From Lingula anatina (Eukaryota; Brachiopoda; Lingulata; Lingulida; Lingulidae): a stretch of 64,000 nucleotides of DNA. The position numbers and the translations under genes are program-made. The notes under the pieces are model-generated. The model did no database searches. It was not told the origin of the DNA and saw only the letters and a program-made list of their open reading frames with translations. The stretch is from positions 1-64,000 of the forward strand of contig NW_019774181.1 in NCBI RefSeq assembly GCF_001039355.2, read 5' to 3'. The stretch's first letter is position 1. Each line of letters begins with the position of its first letter. Of the stretch, positions 10,690 through 24,530 are shown in pieces.

Positions 10690-12510
10690 AACAAGGCAGC
10701 AAAGCTGTCAAATGTACAGAAAAAAAAACAGAAAAAAAGATGCAAAATTGGTTATTTTGTCAATTTTGATGCAATAATAAATAATGCCTATAATAGCACT
10801 GTCAGTCAACACCGAATTTTAATCATGCACAACAGGTAACATGGTCAATAACAGGAGCGGGCCCAGAGATTTTTTTCTGACAGTATTCCAAAGTATCTAT
10901 GTTGATCCATCCTCCATTTTGATGGTCTTCCAGCAGAAAAAAAATACCGGTCAATATAAACTTAAAAACCTGACCGCCTTCCGGAAGACCCAGAAGATGG
11001 TCTCAATCCACCCCTTCAATAAGATTACAGTTTCAGGACCGTGAGAGTTCAAATTCACATGATGAAAGTCCCAATATTTAATTTGAAAATTCCAGTATGT
11101 GAAAGATAAAAATTTTCACAAAAAAACTCTATATCTTCCAGAAAATTAACTTATGTGACAGATTTTCCAACTAAAGCTGTATTTCTGTCATATGTTTCTT
11201 TTCTTTAAGTGTGAAAAGAGCAAGTGACATGGTTTTCCTTCCACGGTCACTATGGAGGCAGTGCCCAAAATAGGGTTTTGTTCAATTTTAATGCAATATT
11301 ACTCAATGCTTAACATGATAAATTTATGATAAAATTAAACTATCATGGATATTCAGAAAATGTGACTAGCCCATTGAGTTCAGAGTCACACTTTGAAAAT
11401 CCCAAAATCTAAACAAGAGAAAACTGTATTGAAAAGAGTTTATTTCCATTTTCAACAACATTTTTACATAAAACAAAATAAGCGATTTATTGTCATTTTT
11501 ATATGATCAATTAAAAATATGTTGTCAAAAGAGAAATATCAATAGAACAAATTTAAATGTCCAACTTGCTCCATTCTGAGATTCTTAACTTAGTGAATGA
11601 TTGAATCTGACGAACTGCAATGATATGAGTTCCTTTCCATTTTTGATACTTTATTACACAATGCACAATAAAAGGTGTACCGTCATTTTTATATAATCAA
11701 CTAACAATATTGTTAAGAAGCAGAAAATGTCAAAACAACACTTTTACATATCTAATTAGTTCCATAATGAGACTGTTAACATGCCTAAGAATTAAATCTG
11801 AAGAAAAAACACTTATATACAAAAAGGCTAATAACTTCATCAAAACTTAACTGATCAAGTTTATTTTCAAACTTGATCTGTATACTAGTCAGACTGATCA
11901 CTCCTGTGAGTTTTAAGACAAAAGACTGATTGGTTTTCCTTATAATACGTTATCAGTGTTGCATATATGCTGAATAATGAAAAAAAACAGTATAACCTTT
12001 GTAAAAATAGTCCAATCAAGCCAATTTTCAAACTTGACCGGCGTACTATGAATAGTCATCAGTTCTGTAAGTTTCAATCCAAAAGGAAAAACATTTTTAC
12101 ACTTATCATGTTATCGGTGTTATAAAAATGCTGAAAAAATTAAAAAAAAAAAAAAAACAGGATAACTTCCATAAAAATTGCCCGATCAGGCTGACTTCCG
12201 AACTTGACCTGCGTATTGCGAATATTCATCAGTTTTGTAAGTTTCAAGCCAAAAATAATATGGTTTTCCACCTATTGTGTTATCGGTGCTGCTTATATGC
12301 TGAAAAAAAGTGAAAAAACAGCATAACTTCCCTAAAAATAGCTCGATCATGCTGATTTTCGAACTTGACCTGCGTATTATGATTATTCATCAATTCTGTA
12401 AGTTTCAAACCAAAAGAAAAAATGTTTTTCCACTTATCGTGTTATCGGTAAAAGTGCACGGCGATGGCGACAGCAACAACGGCGATGACAGACGCAGGTG
12501 ACAGCTATAG
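10690..12510 (+). mobile_element. Pearl/Helentron-like non-autonomous element, copy 1
   Basis: The left part starts 'ggcagcaaagctgtcaaatg' and matches 21826 onward. The middle ends in about four monomers of ~160 bases, each containing 'cttatcgtgttatcggt' (near 11950, 12110, 12280, 12435) and 'gaacttgacctgcgtatt'. The right part is a degenerate (GAC/GRC)n stretch (12462-12500) ending 'gcaggtgacagctat'. Left block, ~160 bp tandem core and GAC-type microsatellite match what I recall of the bivalve 'pearl' elements, now grouped with Helentron-associated elements. The palindromic right terminus seen in the other copies is missing here. There is no coding capacity. The family name is recalled, not checked. 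Confidence 0.6.
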
Positions 12511-13138
12511 TGCAGTAAACAAGAATTCTCAATATTTTTGTTGAAAATTACAATTTAGGACAAAAGCATGGGGAAAAGTAAAAGTTCAATTCCAAATTTA
12601 TGAAGTGCGTTCCATGGTGAAAAGTAGGTCAAAAAAGCTCAATAATAAGATCATAGATTGCCAGCATATGACTATTCTATTTCAGTGGTAACTATGGGCG
12701 TATCTCTGGCCGTTTTGGAGATACCTGTATAAGGTACATAAAAATTGCAAAGTTAAGTTCATGGTGAAAATGGGGTCAAAGTTCAACTGTTAACTATTAT
12801 ACTAATCTACAAGTAAGATGCAAGATAGTATGGTATGGCAGTTATAGAGAATTCACTGTTCCAGCTATTTTCAGCATATGGGAAAAATGAACCTCCTCCC
12901 TTCCTTTGTTAGAAAAAAAGAGGAGTAGGGGTTAGGTCACCCTCAAACAGCATTGGGACGGAAGAGTTGCAAAGTTCAGTTCATGGTGAAAAGTAAGTCA
13001 AATGTCAATTTCAAGATCACAGTTAGATTGCTAGTATATTACTTCCTATTCAAGTTCAATAGTAACTATGGGCATATCTCTGCCAGTTTTGAAGATATAA
13101 GGGACTAAAAAGTTAATTTATCAACATCAAAGTTGAAA
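12510..13138. other. No gene recognised
   Basis: Contains two related stretches with 'tcatggtgaaaa' and 'caaagttcaa' (near 12610, 12770 and 12980) that look like diverged monomers of one repeat. No exon or RNA gene is supported. Confidence 0.4.
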
Positions 13139-13139
13139 C

Positions 13140-13291
13140 TTAATCTGTAAAATTGTGACCTCTACAGCCGGACAAAAATTTACCGAAACGTACAAACACA
13201 AAAGCTCACAGGCAATTGCCACCGCCAAACACAAGCTGGTACTTTGGGAACACTGCCATGGGCATCGCGGGAGGGGCCGTACCAGTGTGAA
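13140..13291 (+). pseudogene. LINE ORF2 C-terminal fragment, copy B, left half
   Basis: Matches 6590-6715 closely, including KHKLVLWE and HGHRGRGR in one frame. It stops abruptly at 13291. The continuation (matching 6715-6780) resumes at about 14766. Confidence 0.45.
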
Positions 13292-14765
13292 CGGAATGCA
13301 TGTCTGCCGTAATGTATGTTTTCCTAGGAATGAATGTCTTGCGGACACTAAGTCCTGGGAATGCATGTCGTAGCTCTTCCATTCCTAGGAACGCATATCC
13401 TAGGACATAATTTCCTGGGATTTAACGTCCAGTGGACACCCATTACTTAGTATTCTAAGTCCTGCAGACAGGTATCGATGTCCTAGTCGGACATATTTTC
13501 CCAGCTAGACCAGTAATAGATGTCCTCTGACATTTTCATATGAATGATGTGTTAAAGGGATAATAACATATGAGGTCTATATTTCACGATAAAAACATTG
13601 TGAATAACTCATAGAAATTTTTTTTATTTCCGATCAATATTAAAAATATGAGATTCGCGCCATTCACTGCACCTTGTGAAATATCTCGGCCTCTTCACAT
13701 TAGATTAATGTTGTTAATCGGCCATTTATATACAACGCTTTGGATTTTGGCTCGTGCCCATTTCTTTGGATTTTGGCTCGTGCCCATTTCTAACCAATAT
13801 ATATAGTGCTTATACACATCACATCACATTATACGTTTCACGGGGTGTTTTTCGGTAAAATACGAGTGTGTGAAATAATACACAGCCACCCTCTCGTGAT
13901 ATACTCACAAGTACATGTTGAACACTTCTCGATGACGTTCGAGCTGTTCTGGTACTGGTATATACATCGTTCGGGTCACAGTTAATTATTTAATACTTGG
14001 TGCATTGGGAATATTTGTAGTTAGAGAGACATAATATGCAGTTTGAGACTGTACATGAAACGTGTATAATTGTATGAAAAATAAATTGAATGCGTCTATT
14101 ATTGTTTATACATGCATTTTTACTATTAGTCTTAACATTCTTCTGAGGGCATGTTTGCCTTACATATGGATCCCGAATTTCCCATTTTAATTATCTGTAT
14201 TTTTAGGTGAAAGTAGAAAGCATATGCTCTTTTGCGTACAATTATCCAATGAAATTCGGCCACGGCCTCGTATAATCTCCCTCGAGTTATTGAAGGAATT
14301 CTAAAATAGCACAACGTTAAAAAATTATATTTAAATCAAACATTTAAAATCTCGCCTCATCAGAATAATCCAAATTGTATAACAACATGTAGTGCGTTTA
14401 GTTCGTTGAAATGGAGAATAAATTAGGATAACATTTGCATATAGACTATCATCGCTGCTTAGGATTCGAACTCACTTACGTTTCTCTACGCTGTTGGTTA
14501 TTCATCCAGCCGTCTTACTGATGAGCCTGTGTGGAAGCTGCTGCCAGCCGACCGAAAATTACCGATACTTATGGCTCCGTGTTTATAATTATTGTACGGA
14601 CATTAATTATGTAGGACTTGCATTTCTGTGTATATGTGAAAGGAAATTATGTCCGACAGGAATACATGTCCTAGCTGCGTATAAATACAGCTGGGAATCT
14701 AGGTCCGGGTAGGACAGTACATCCTAGGGAACGCACGTCCATGGGACATGCATTCCTTTCACACC
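13291..14765. mobile_element. TIR element with subterminal repeat arrays, inserted in the LINE fragment
   Basis: The ends are inverted copies: left 'tgtgaacggaatgcatgtc' and right (reverse complement) 'tgtgaaaggaatgcatgtc'. About 250 bases inside the left end and 130 inside the right end are packed with degenerate words of the type ATGTCCTAGGAAT and GGAATGCATGTCC. Flanks CCAG and CCGG may be a 4-bp target duplication. The interior has no transposase, so it is non-autonomous. The subterminal arrays are probably transposase binding sites. The interior near 13548 starts 'aaagggataata', resembling the MITE at 21952. Confidence 0.75.
13739..13791. repeat. 26-bp tandem duplication
   Basis: 'ttggattttggctcgtgccc' and the following bases occur twice in a row without change. 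Confidence 0.9.
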
Positions 14766-14850
14766 GGAACCAGCTATAGAAGAAGGACACGGGCGCCGTA
14801 GATATCAGGGAGCTGGCCACGCTGATATGTCTGACAATTTTCATTAGAAC
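14766..14850 (+). pseudogene. LINE ORF2 C-terminal fragment, copy B, right half
   Basis: 'agctatagaagaaggacacg' and 'ctggccacgctgat' continue the match to 6718-6780 after the 1.47 kb insertion. Confidence 0.45.
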
Positions 14851-15116
14851 TACTTAATTGATCAATATTATTTCTTACATATCTGGGCGATTTTGATGTT
14901 CATTATGAGTAGGAAGGTAGCAAAATGTGGAAACATTGCATTTATATATTGACTTATTTCTATTATATTATATTATATTATATTATATTATATTATATTA
15001 TATTATATTGCATTGTTCATAACGTTTACGAGTATATTCAAAGTGTTAACTAGTGCATAAAACTCGAGTCCATGGAAAAATAATCTTAATACCATTATGT
15101 AGCATGACAACATAAT
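14850..15116. repeat. Partial copy of the SRCR-unit flank with (TATAT)n
   Basis: Matches the sequence following SRCR exon A at 15945-16170 and 18510-18756: 'ttttcattagaactactta', then a (TATAT)n run (14964-15008), then 'gactcgagtccatgg' and 'aataatcttaatacc'. Related ~100-base blocks bracket the SRCR exons at 15330-15437, 16055-16168, 17897-18004 and 18628-18756. Confidence 0.75.
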
Positions 15117-15472
15117 GGTATTGTATCCATATGCCTCTCGATTTGTGTTCATGGTAAATTTATAACCTCACTAAGGTTTATCTCGCCGCTGAGCGAGAAT
15201 ATTTTTATGAGTAATTTAACTAGTACATTTGTTCAACATATAAAGATATATATTTTTATATAATTTTTCATTCGCAAACACGCAACACAATTACCAACTA
15301 GAGAAATGGTAACATACCAATTGTTTTGTCATTAGTATATTATATTGTTCTTAACCTTTTTGAGTATATTCAAATGTGTTGCCAAGTTTATAAGACTCGA
15401 GTCGATGGCAAAAATAATCTTAATACCATTATGTAGCATGACTAAAATACGTGATGGAAGAAAACAGTCTGT

Positions 15473-15957
<485 letters not shown>

Positions 15958-16254
15958 TTATTTGACCAAACATATTGTTTCTTACAATTCTGGGCGATTA
16001 AGGTGTTCATGAGTATGAAAGTAGCAAAATGTGGAAACATTGCTTTTATATATTGACTTTATTATATTATATTATATTATATAATATTGTACTTAACGTT
16101 TTCTAGTATGTTCAAAGTGTCACCAAGTGCATAAGACTCGAGTCCATGGCAAAAATAATCTTAATAGCTGTGATTTACAAAATTGTAAGTCTGTGGCAGA
16201 ATGTCAAGAAAAAGACAGACAGATCACGTGTCACACGGAACAGTCGGCACAGAT

Positions 16255-17100
16255 TTAAAGAGTTATACCCAGACTGATGTTCCTACACAGAGGCCAAACC
16301 TAATGTATCGAAATCTTACCGCCAGAATACAGGACTCACTGTCCTTCCGGATATACTACTGCAACTAAAAAAAAACAACCAGTCCGATCAGAATGAGGGG
16401 CAAATTGCCACTAAAGCGCACTTTCAAGGGTTTTAGTAAACACCAGAATGGTTTCAGCGAGTTAGAATACCAGACGACCTCTGAGGAAGCCACTGTTAAC
16501 AGCAAAACAGCGTCGTTTGTTTCTCTAATGAATTGGGAACCATGGCCGTATCTGGGTAGAACACTGAAACCGCGTGGCTCTCTTTACTGAGGTCAGATTT
16601 CAACTGTACCACCCAACTAATCGAACTACAGTTTACAGACATCCTGAAAAAGGCTGTGATAAGGCGTGTGCCACGTCTTTAGTGACGGTCACTGACAGCG
16701 TCAGCATTTGGAATGGATACCACTATGGTGTCAAAACACCATTGATAGTCATCAATGAAAACCTGAACCAGAACAAATAAAGGAATAATCTAGGAACCAC
16801 TTGACTATCATTTGATAGGGGGCACCTTCGGAACACCTACACCTTTAGATTGCACTATGAGATTGCCGCTTCACACAGGGCAGTTTTAATCGCAGATAAC
16901 TTAAAGAACCAAGGGAATGTGCAGCTACATTGAATATCAGAATTGCCATATTTGACACATAAACAATAAACAATATTTGGTTTACTCGCCGAACCAACGG
17001 CCTACATGTCCTACAACAAAACTGAACCAAATTGGACAAGTTTTGGTTGTAGCCTGTAATGCTATTCAAGATTAAACTCTGAAAACCAATCTCAAGGATT
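16255..17100 (+). pseudogene. Tc1/mariner transposase relic, copy in unit 1
   Basis: Scattered plus-strand frames give RRPLRKPLLTAKQRRLF, then VALFTEVRFQLYHPTNRT (normally LFTDESRFQLYHPDNR), GYHYGVKTPLIVINENLNQ, and AASHRAVLIADNLKNQGNVQ. These follow the order of a Tc1-type transposase with several stops. The first catalytic Asp (in TDESRF) is lost, here TEVRF. The same relic sits at 18845-19690, so it was carried along in the tandem duplication rather than inserted twice. Confidence 0.65.
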
Positions 17101-17199
17101 GCCTTGCCATTTAAGAGCCCTTGTAGCAGCCGGATGAGGTCAGGCGTGACAGCGACCTTTGCTGCCACTAGACACTGACATGAGGGTCCTTTGTGGGGC

Positions 17200-17900
17200 G
17201 TGTAACTCTTTTATATAGGGATAATTTGAACAATATGGAGATCCAAAATATCGCTTTCTATGGTTGTCGTATGACATAGAATAGGCAATGTATCTTTGTT
17301 TGCTTCAAGGCGAATTCAGTTTTAACTAATTAAAATTAACTGATGCCACAATGAAACAATTAAAATGATTAAAACACGTTTTTAATCATTATTTTCATCT
17401 ATCGGTCTGCAATAATAAATGATGAATTATGACTTGGAAAACAAAACTCCATATTAAATGACAAGTGTGAAACCCAACAAAGAAGCTATACATGCTTTGT
17501 GAAATGTGTCACTGGCACTTTACAATTGCCTTCATGATTTCAACTAACAATATACCACCGTCTTAGATAATCAAGAAAGTATTTCTATACTGATATATGA
17601 GTAACTGTTTATGTAATTGTAGTTCTCCCTCCCTTGTAAGTTTGTACCGATCCTTTTTTGTAACATATGATTGTACCGGTACATATGATTGTATCCATAC
17701 GCCTCTCGATTTGTGTTCATGGTAAATCTATAATCACACTAAGGTTTATCTCGCCACTGAGAGAAAAGATTTTATGAGTAATTTAAGTAGTACATTTGTT
17801 CATTATATAAAGATAGATATTATTATATAATTTTTCATTCGCAAACACGCAACACAATTACCAACTAGAGAAATGGTAACACACCAATTGTTTTGTCATT
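17200..17900. other. Intron/spacer, no gene recognised
   Basis: Lies between the Tc1 relic and the next SRCR unit. It is matched by 19790-20510 in unit 2. No exon is recognisable. Confidence 0.5.
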
Positions 17901-18039
17901 AGTATATTATATTGTTCTTAACCTTTTTGAGTATATTCAAATGTGTTGCCAAATTTATAAGACTCGAGTCGATGGCAAAAATAATCTTAATACCATTATG
18001 TAGCATGACTAAAATACGTGATGGAAGAAAACAGTCTGT

Positions 18040-18524
<485 letters not shown>

Positions 18525-18844
18525 TTATTTGACCAAGCATATTGTTTCTTACAATTCTGGGTGGTTTTGGTGTTCATGAGTATGAAAGTAGCAAAATGTG
18601 GAAACATTGCTTTTATATATTGACTTTACTATATTATATTATATTATATTATATTATATTATATTATATTATAGTGTACTTAACGTTGTCGAGTATGTTC
18701 AAAGTGTTACCAAGTGCATAAGACTCGAGTCCATGGCAAAAATAATCTTAATATCTGCGATTTTAAAAATCGTAAATCTGTGGCAGAATGTCAAGAAAAA
18801 GACAGACAGATCACGTGTCACACGGAACAGTCGGCACAGATTTA

Positions 18845-19690
18845 AAGAGTTATACCCAGACTGATGTTCCTACACAGAGCCCACACCTAATGTATCGAAA
18901 TCTTACCGCCAGAATACAGGACTCACTGTCCTTCCGGATATACTGCTGCAACTAAAAAAAACAACCAGTCCGATCAGAATGAGGGGCAAATTGCCACTAA
19001 AGCGCACTTTCAAGGGTTTTAGTAAACACCAGAATGGTTTCAGCGAGTTAGAATACCAGACGACCTCTGAGGAAGCCACTGTTAACAGCAAAACAGCGTC
19101 GTTTGTTTCTCTAATGAATTGGGAACCATGGCCGTACCTGGGTAGAACACTGAAACCGCGTGGCTCTCTTTACTGAGGTCAGATTTCACCTTTACCACCC
19201 AACTAATCGAACTACAGTTTACAGACATCCTGAAAAAGGCTATGATAAGGCGTGTGCCGCGTCTTTAGTGACAGTCACTGACAGCGTCAGCATTTGGAAT
19301 GGATACCACTATGGTGTCAAAACACCATTGATAGTCATCAATGAAAACCTGAACCAGATCAAATAAAGGAATAATCTAGGAACCACTTGACTATCATTTG
19401 ATAGGGGGCACCTTCGGAACACCTACACCTTTAGATTGTACTATGAGATTGCCGCTTCACACAGGGCAGTTTTAATCGCAGATAACTTAAAGAACCAAGG
19501 GAATGTGCAGCTACATTGAATATCAGAATTGCCATATTTGACACATAAACAATAAACAATATTTGGGTTACTCGCCGAATCAACGGCCTACATGTCCTAC
19601 AACAAAACTGAACCAAATTGGACAAGTTTTGGTTGTAGCCTGTAATGCTATTCAAGATTAAACTCTGAAAACCAATCTCAAGGATTGCCT
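18845..19690 (+). pseudogene. Tc1/mariner transposase relic, copy in unit 2
   Basis: Near-identical duplicate of the relic at 16255-17100, including FTEVRF and GVKTPLIVINENLNQ. It shares the same stops, so it was already dead before the tandem duplication. Confidence 0.65.
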
Positions 19691-19997
19691 TGCCATTTAA
19701 GAGCCCTTGTAGCAGCCGGATGAGGTCAGGCGTGACAGCGACCTTTGCTGCCACTAGACACTGGCATGAGGGCCCTTTGTGGGGCGTGTAAGTCTTTTAA
19801 ATAGGGATAATTTGAAAAATATGGAGATCAAAAATATCGCTTTCTATGGTTGTCGTATGACTTAGAATAGGCAATGTAACTTTATTTGCTTCAAGGCGAA
19901 TTCAGTTTTAACTAATTAAAATTAACTGATGCCATAATGAAACAATTTAAAATGATTAAAACACTTTTTTAATCATTATTTTCGTCTATCAATCTGC

Positions 19998-20046
19998 AAA
20001 AAAATAAATAAATAAATAAATAATAATAAAATAAATAAATAAAAAT
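19998..20046. repeat. (AAAT)n-rich simple repeat
   Basis: AAATA/AAAT repeats present in unit 2 but absent at the matching place in unit 1 (near 17411). Confidence 0.85.
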
Positions 20047-20545
20047 AAATGATGAATTATGACTTGGAAAACAAAACTCCATATTAAATGACAAGTGTGA
20101 AACCCAACAAAGAAGCTATACATGCTTTGTGAAATGTGTCACTGGCACTTTACAATTGCCTTCATGATTTCAACTAACAATATACCACCGTCTTAGATAA
20201 TCAAGAATGTATTTCTATACTGATATATGAGTAACTGTTTATGTAATTGTAGTTCTCCCTCCCTTGTAAGTTTGTACCGATCCTTTTTTGGAACATATGA
20301 TTGTACCGGTACATATGATTGTATCCATATGCCTCTCGATTTGTGTTCATGGTAAATCTATAATCACACTAAAGTTTATCTCGCCGCTGAGAGAAAAGAT
20401 TTTATGAGTAATTTAACTAGTACATTTGTTCATTATATAAAGATAGATATTATTATATAATTTTTCATTCGCAAACACGCAACACAGTTACCAACTAGAG
20501 AAATGGTAACACACCAATTGTTTTGTCATTAGTATATTATATTGT

Positions 20546-20943
20546 ACAAGGTCATTATAATACATGTGCCAGTACAGAAATAAATTGTATTGAATTGAAT
20601 TGATATTATTCATGTCATTTTATTTTTATCTGCGGTTCAGCAGTGGCCTCTAAATAAGAAAATGAATTTAATCAAAGACGACATTAGTATTAAAGTTGAA
20701 GAAATCGTTGAAATAGAAAGAAGCACATAAGAATAAGATTAATTCCTATATTTCTACATTAAATTTTAGCGCTATATCCACTGCTCTAAAACAAAAAATT
20801 CCTAAACATACCCACATGCACCGACCTTCTCAACACAAATGAGTTCCCATATTTTTCATTCTCTGGGAAAAAAAGTATATAAACGTTACACAGGGGTGAC
20901 AAGGCTTCAATTTTCTTGCTAATCTATAAAAAAGGGTACTCAC
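20546..20943. other. Intron of the VWA/SRCR gene
   Basis: The start has 'aaataaattgtattgaattg', resembling the 3' end of some LINE or SINE elements. From about 20650 on, the sequence is a diverged copy of 24530-24700 and 25150-25254, the intron flank of the other VWA exon. Confidence 0.5.
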
Positions 20944-21504
20944 GTGCACAAGCATCCGTGGCTAACTGTGTCTCTATATTTGACAGCGCACTGAAGTCTG
21001 TCACAGTAAACACATATTTACTATCCGGGTCGGTAGCCATGGCCTTCAGCTCGGCAGTATTAACATTACTCCCAACTCCAATTGCGTACACAAACGCAAT
21101 CTTACGCAGCATGATCGCTTCTCTGACGGTTGCCGCCATGTTATTAGACCTGCCGTCGGTCATGACGATAACGATGTTCGAGACGTTTGGCCGGTCGCCT
21201 TTGGCAGTCGTGAAACTGCTGGTGCGGGCGGTGGAGAGGGCTAAAGCTGTGTTAGTACCACCTCTCTTCTGCTTGATCTTGTCGACGGCGGCTAAGATGG
21301 CGGCCTCGGTGCTGTGAGTGTTGAGGTTGAACTCCTGCACTGCGTAGTTTGAGTACTGCAGAACGCCGACCTTTACCGCGTTTGGTCCAACGTTGAATTT
21401 CCTTACCAAAGACTTGATGAATTGCAGTTGTTTGGCAAAGTCGGGTGTGCTGACACTACCAGATCCGTCCAAGATGAGTGTTATGTCTGCTTGACCCTTG
21501 CAGG
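20944..21504 (-). CDS. VWA domain exon, copy A
   Basis: A single 561-bp exon (acceptor TTACAG, donor GTGAGT) encodes a complete von Willebrand factor A domain: CKGQADITLILDGSGS, then GVLQYS, KRGGTNTA, IVIVMTDGRS and AIGVGS, ending with a second Cys in TDACA. The metal-ion-dependent adhesion site is intact: DGSGS, the Thr of GGTNT, and the Asp of MTDG. The exon starts and ends in phase 1, so it can be duplicated or skipped without a frameshift. VWA domains bind ligands outside the cell (collagen, matrix, complement). It lies between a second VWA exon (25.3-25.8 kb) and the SRCR exons, all on one strand. Confidence 0.9.
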
Positions 21505-21825
21505 CTGTAAATATTACAGAGCTATTCATTTTACATTAAAAAGCAAAAAAGATTATATACTATATATGTATATATGCCACCGACGAAGAGATAAATTTTC
21601 ATCATGATAAATTTAAAGGCTTTTATCTGTTTGGTAAAAACTAGTAAATATTGAAAACGTCGATTGTTTCAAAGATAGTTGTATGTCTTGGACATTGACA
21701 TTTTTGGTTTTAAAATATATATAATATTTATTCGTAAGGTGGGGAAAATACACGCTATCAAGAATGCATTTCATTGTTATCCATGCCCTTTATTCTCAAA
21801 GGTCTGTGCAGCAGTAGCATCTAAA

Positions 21826-24530
21826 CGAGGCAGCAAAGCTGTCAAATGTACAGGCAAAAAGCAGAAAATAAAGATGCAGAAAATAGGTAATTTTGTCAAT
21901 GTTGATACAATAATAAATAATGCTTATAACAACACAGTCAATCGACACTCAAAGGGATAATACCTCTTCGTATAAGATCTTTATTTCACAACATTGTAAA
22001 CAACTAATAGAAATAATATGTATATATCACAAATACGGCAGTTATAGCTATTAGTCTACTATCTGAGCTTGTCATCGGACCACGTGACATCCACAGATGG
22101 CTATACTCTGTTATAATCTCTTAAGAGATTATTACCAAACAAAAAACAAAAAAACAGTGACTAAATTTGAATGTAGAAATGGATTCATTAACCATCGTTA
22201 AGTATGGGAAAATTGTTGTTTACTCAAGGGAAATTCATTTTTGGTCAAAACAAACAGTTATTATCCCTTTAAATTTAATCATGCACAACAGGTAATACTA
22301 CAGTTTTAGGAGCATATGTAAGAGCCCAAATTCACATGATGAAAATCTCAATATGTGAAAAATGATGACAGTGCATAAAATAATATTACATAATGTTTAA
22401 AGACATAAAAACCAATACAATTGCTCATGTGGAAATACAGAAAATGCACTGAGCTTCTGTTGGATGGGAGTTAAAAGTCACATCTTGAAGATGCTAGTGT
22501 CTAAAACATAATTTTAAAAACTCTTTTTAAATAAACCAATAAAGCTGCTATTCATACTTTTAATCTAGTTGTATCAACATAATGTGAATAACCCCATTGA
22601 GTTTGAGAATAATAAGGCATTGTTCATCTATATCATTAATGTTAACATAACACATTTTTTTCTTTTGTAAACTTATTTGCAATATTAAACAACATTTCCC
22701 TGCAACATTATCACCGATTCCTAATTTTGTGACACAGTTAAGAGAGCTTAACCTATGGGACTTGACAATGAAATATCAACGTGTGTTTTATGTAATCTCA
22801 TGTAATGGCCACTTGAAAATTAATTAGGCAAATGATTTAATTAGACTAAATAGCCCTGAATTTAGCTTGTGATTACCCAAGGGACAATTGCATACTGACC
22901 CCCATACATATACAGTAGCACAATATATCACTCTATAAAACTGCATTGCTTCCAAAACAGAAAACAATCACAATGATTTTCCAACACAAGTTGCACTTCA
23001 CTCCTATGCAACTTTTCAGTAACTGCCATAAATAACATGGTTTTCCATTGATGGTCATCCTGGCAGCAGTGTTCAAAATAGGATTTTCTTCAACTCTTAT
23101 GCAATATAACATAATGCCTAACAGCATAATGACCATCAATGTTTAATAATAAAGTAAAAGTATCATGGATATTCAGAAAATGTGACTAGCAAAGGTCTTT
23201 AAGCCAATGGAAGTTCAAAGTAACACCTTCACAGTGTCGATATGTGAAAATTTTAATTCTAACAAAAAACTATATAATTTCCAGAAAAGTTAACCGATCA
23301 GAAAGGTTTTCCAACTGAAGCCATAATTTAGTCCTATGCTACTTTTCTGTAAGTCTGAGAAGAGTAAGTGACATGGTTTTCCCTTAATGGTCACTATGGA
23401 GTGTCTTTCAATTTCGAAGCAAAAATTATATAATGCTTAACAGCCAAATGACCACCAATTTTGAATAATATAATAAAAGTATCATGAATATTCAGAAAAT
23501 ATGACATGGAAAGGTCTTCAAGGCCATGGAAATTCAGAGTTACATCTTCAAAAGGCCAAAATGTAAACAAGAGATACCTGTACTGAAATAATTTTCTTTC
23601 CATATTCAACACCTTTTTTATATAAAACACAATAATCAATTTACTGTCATTTTTGAATTATCAACTAAGAACATTGTTGACATAGGACAAATATCAATGG
23701 AACAATTTCAAATGTCCAATTTGCTCCATTTTGAGATTCTGAACATGATAATGATTGAATCTGACAAATTGTAAAGATATGAGTTTAATTTTATTTTGAC
23801 ACTTTATTACACAATACACAATACCAGGTTTACTATCATTTTTATATAATCAACTACCAATATCCTTAAGATGCAGAAAATGTCAAAAGAACACCTTTAA
23901 ATATCTAATTAGTTCAAAAATGAGACTGTTAACAGTCCAAAGGAAAACGGTTTTCCACTTATCGTGTTATCGGTGTTGCATAAATGCTGAAAAAAGTGAA
24001 AAAAACAGCATAACTTTTATAAAAACCGCCTGATCATGCTGATCTTCGAACTTGACCTGCGTATAGTGAATTTTTTATCAGTTCCGTAAGTTTCAATCCA
24101 AAAGGAAAAACGGATTTCCACTTATCGTGTTATCGGTATAGCATAAATCCTTTTATAAAGAAATAGGCCTGATCATTCCGATTTTTGAACTTGACCTGCG
24201 TATTATGAATATTCATCAGTTCTGTAAGTTTCAATCCAAAAGGAAAAACTGTTTTTCACTTATCGTGTTATCGGTGTTGCATATATGATGAAAAAAGTTT
24301 TAAAAAAACAGCATAAACTCCATAAAAATGGCCCAATCATGCTGATTTTCGAACTTGACCTTCATATTATGAATATTCATTAGTTCAGTTATTTTCAAGC
24401 CAAAAGAAAAAAAACGGTTTTCCACTTATCGTGGTATCGGTAAAAGTGCACGGCGACGACGGCGACAGCGACAGCGACGACAGACGCAGGTGACGGCTAT
24501 ACGTACAGACACATCTGTGTCTGTACATAA
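21826..24530 (+). mobile_element. Pearl/Helentron-like element, copy 2, with palindromic terminus
   Basis: It starts 'ggcagcaaagctgtcaaatg' like copy 1. Monomers of ~160 bases follow at the right (marker 'cttatcgtgttatcggt' near 23958, 24124, 24262, 24430), then a (GAC)n-like stretch (24450-24492) and 'gcaggtgacggctat'. It ends in a palindrome with 12-base arms TGTACAGACACA around 'tc' (24503-24527; outermost base mismatched here). It carries a nested MITE at 21952-22272. It sits exactly between the two duplicated VWA blocks. Confidence 0.6.
21952..22272. mobile_element. MITE with AAAGGGATAAT ends, nested in the pearl-like element
   Basis: The left end 'aaagggataat' (21952) and right end 'attatcccttt' (to 22272) are exact inverted copies. 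Copy 1 of the host element lacks this 320-base segment at the same point (near 10818), giving a natural empty site. Non-coding. Confidence 0.8.

Noticed and set aside
11900-12480. CRISPR-like array of ~160-bp spaced repeats
   Set aside because: Units are contiguous tandem monomers without unique spacers in a eukaryotic repeat; not CRISPR.
16393-16590. 65-residue plus frame, repeated at 18979-19176
   Set aside because: It overlaps the Tc1 relic in the wrong frame; the transposase motifs are in the neighbouring frame.
16845-17168. 107-residue minus frame, repeated at 19431-19754
   Set aside because: Its repetition comes from the segmental duplication, and it lies antisense to the Tc1 transposase relic.
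20916-21317. 133-residue plus frame, repeated at 25227-25628
   Set aside because: Antisense shadow of the VWA exons.
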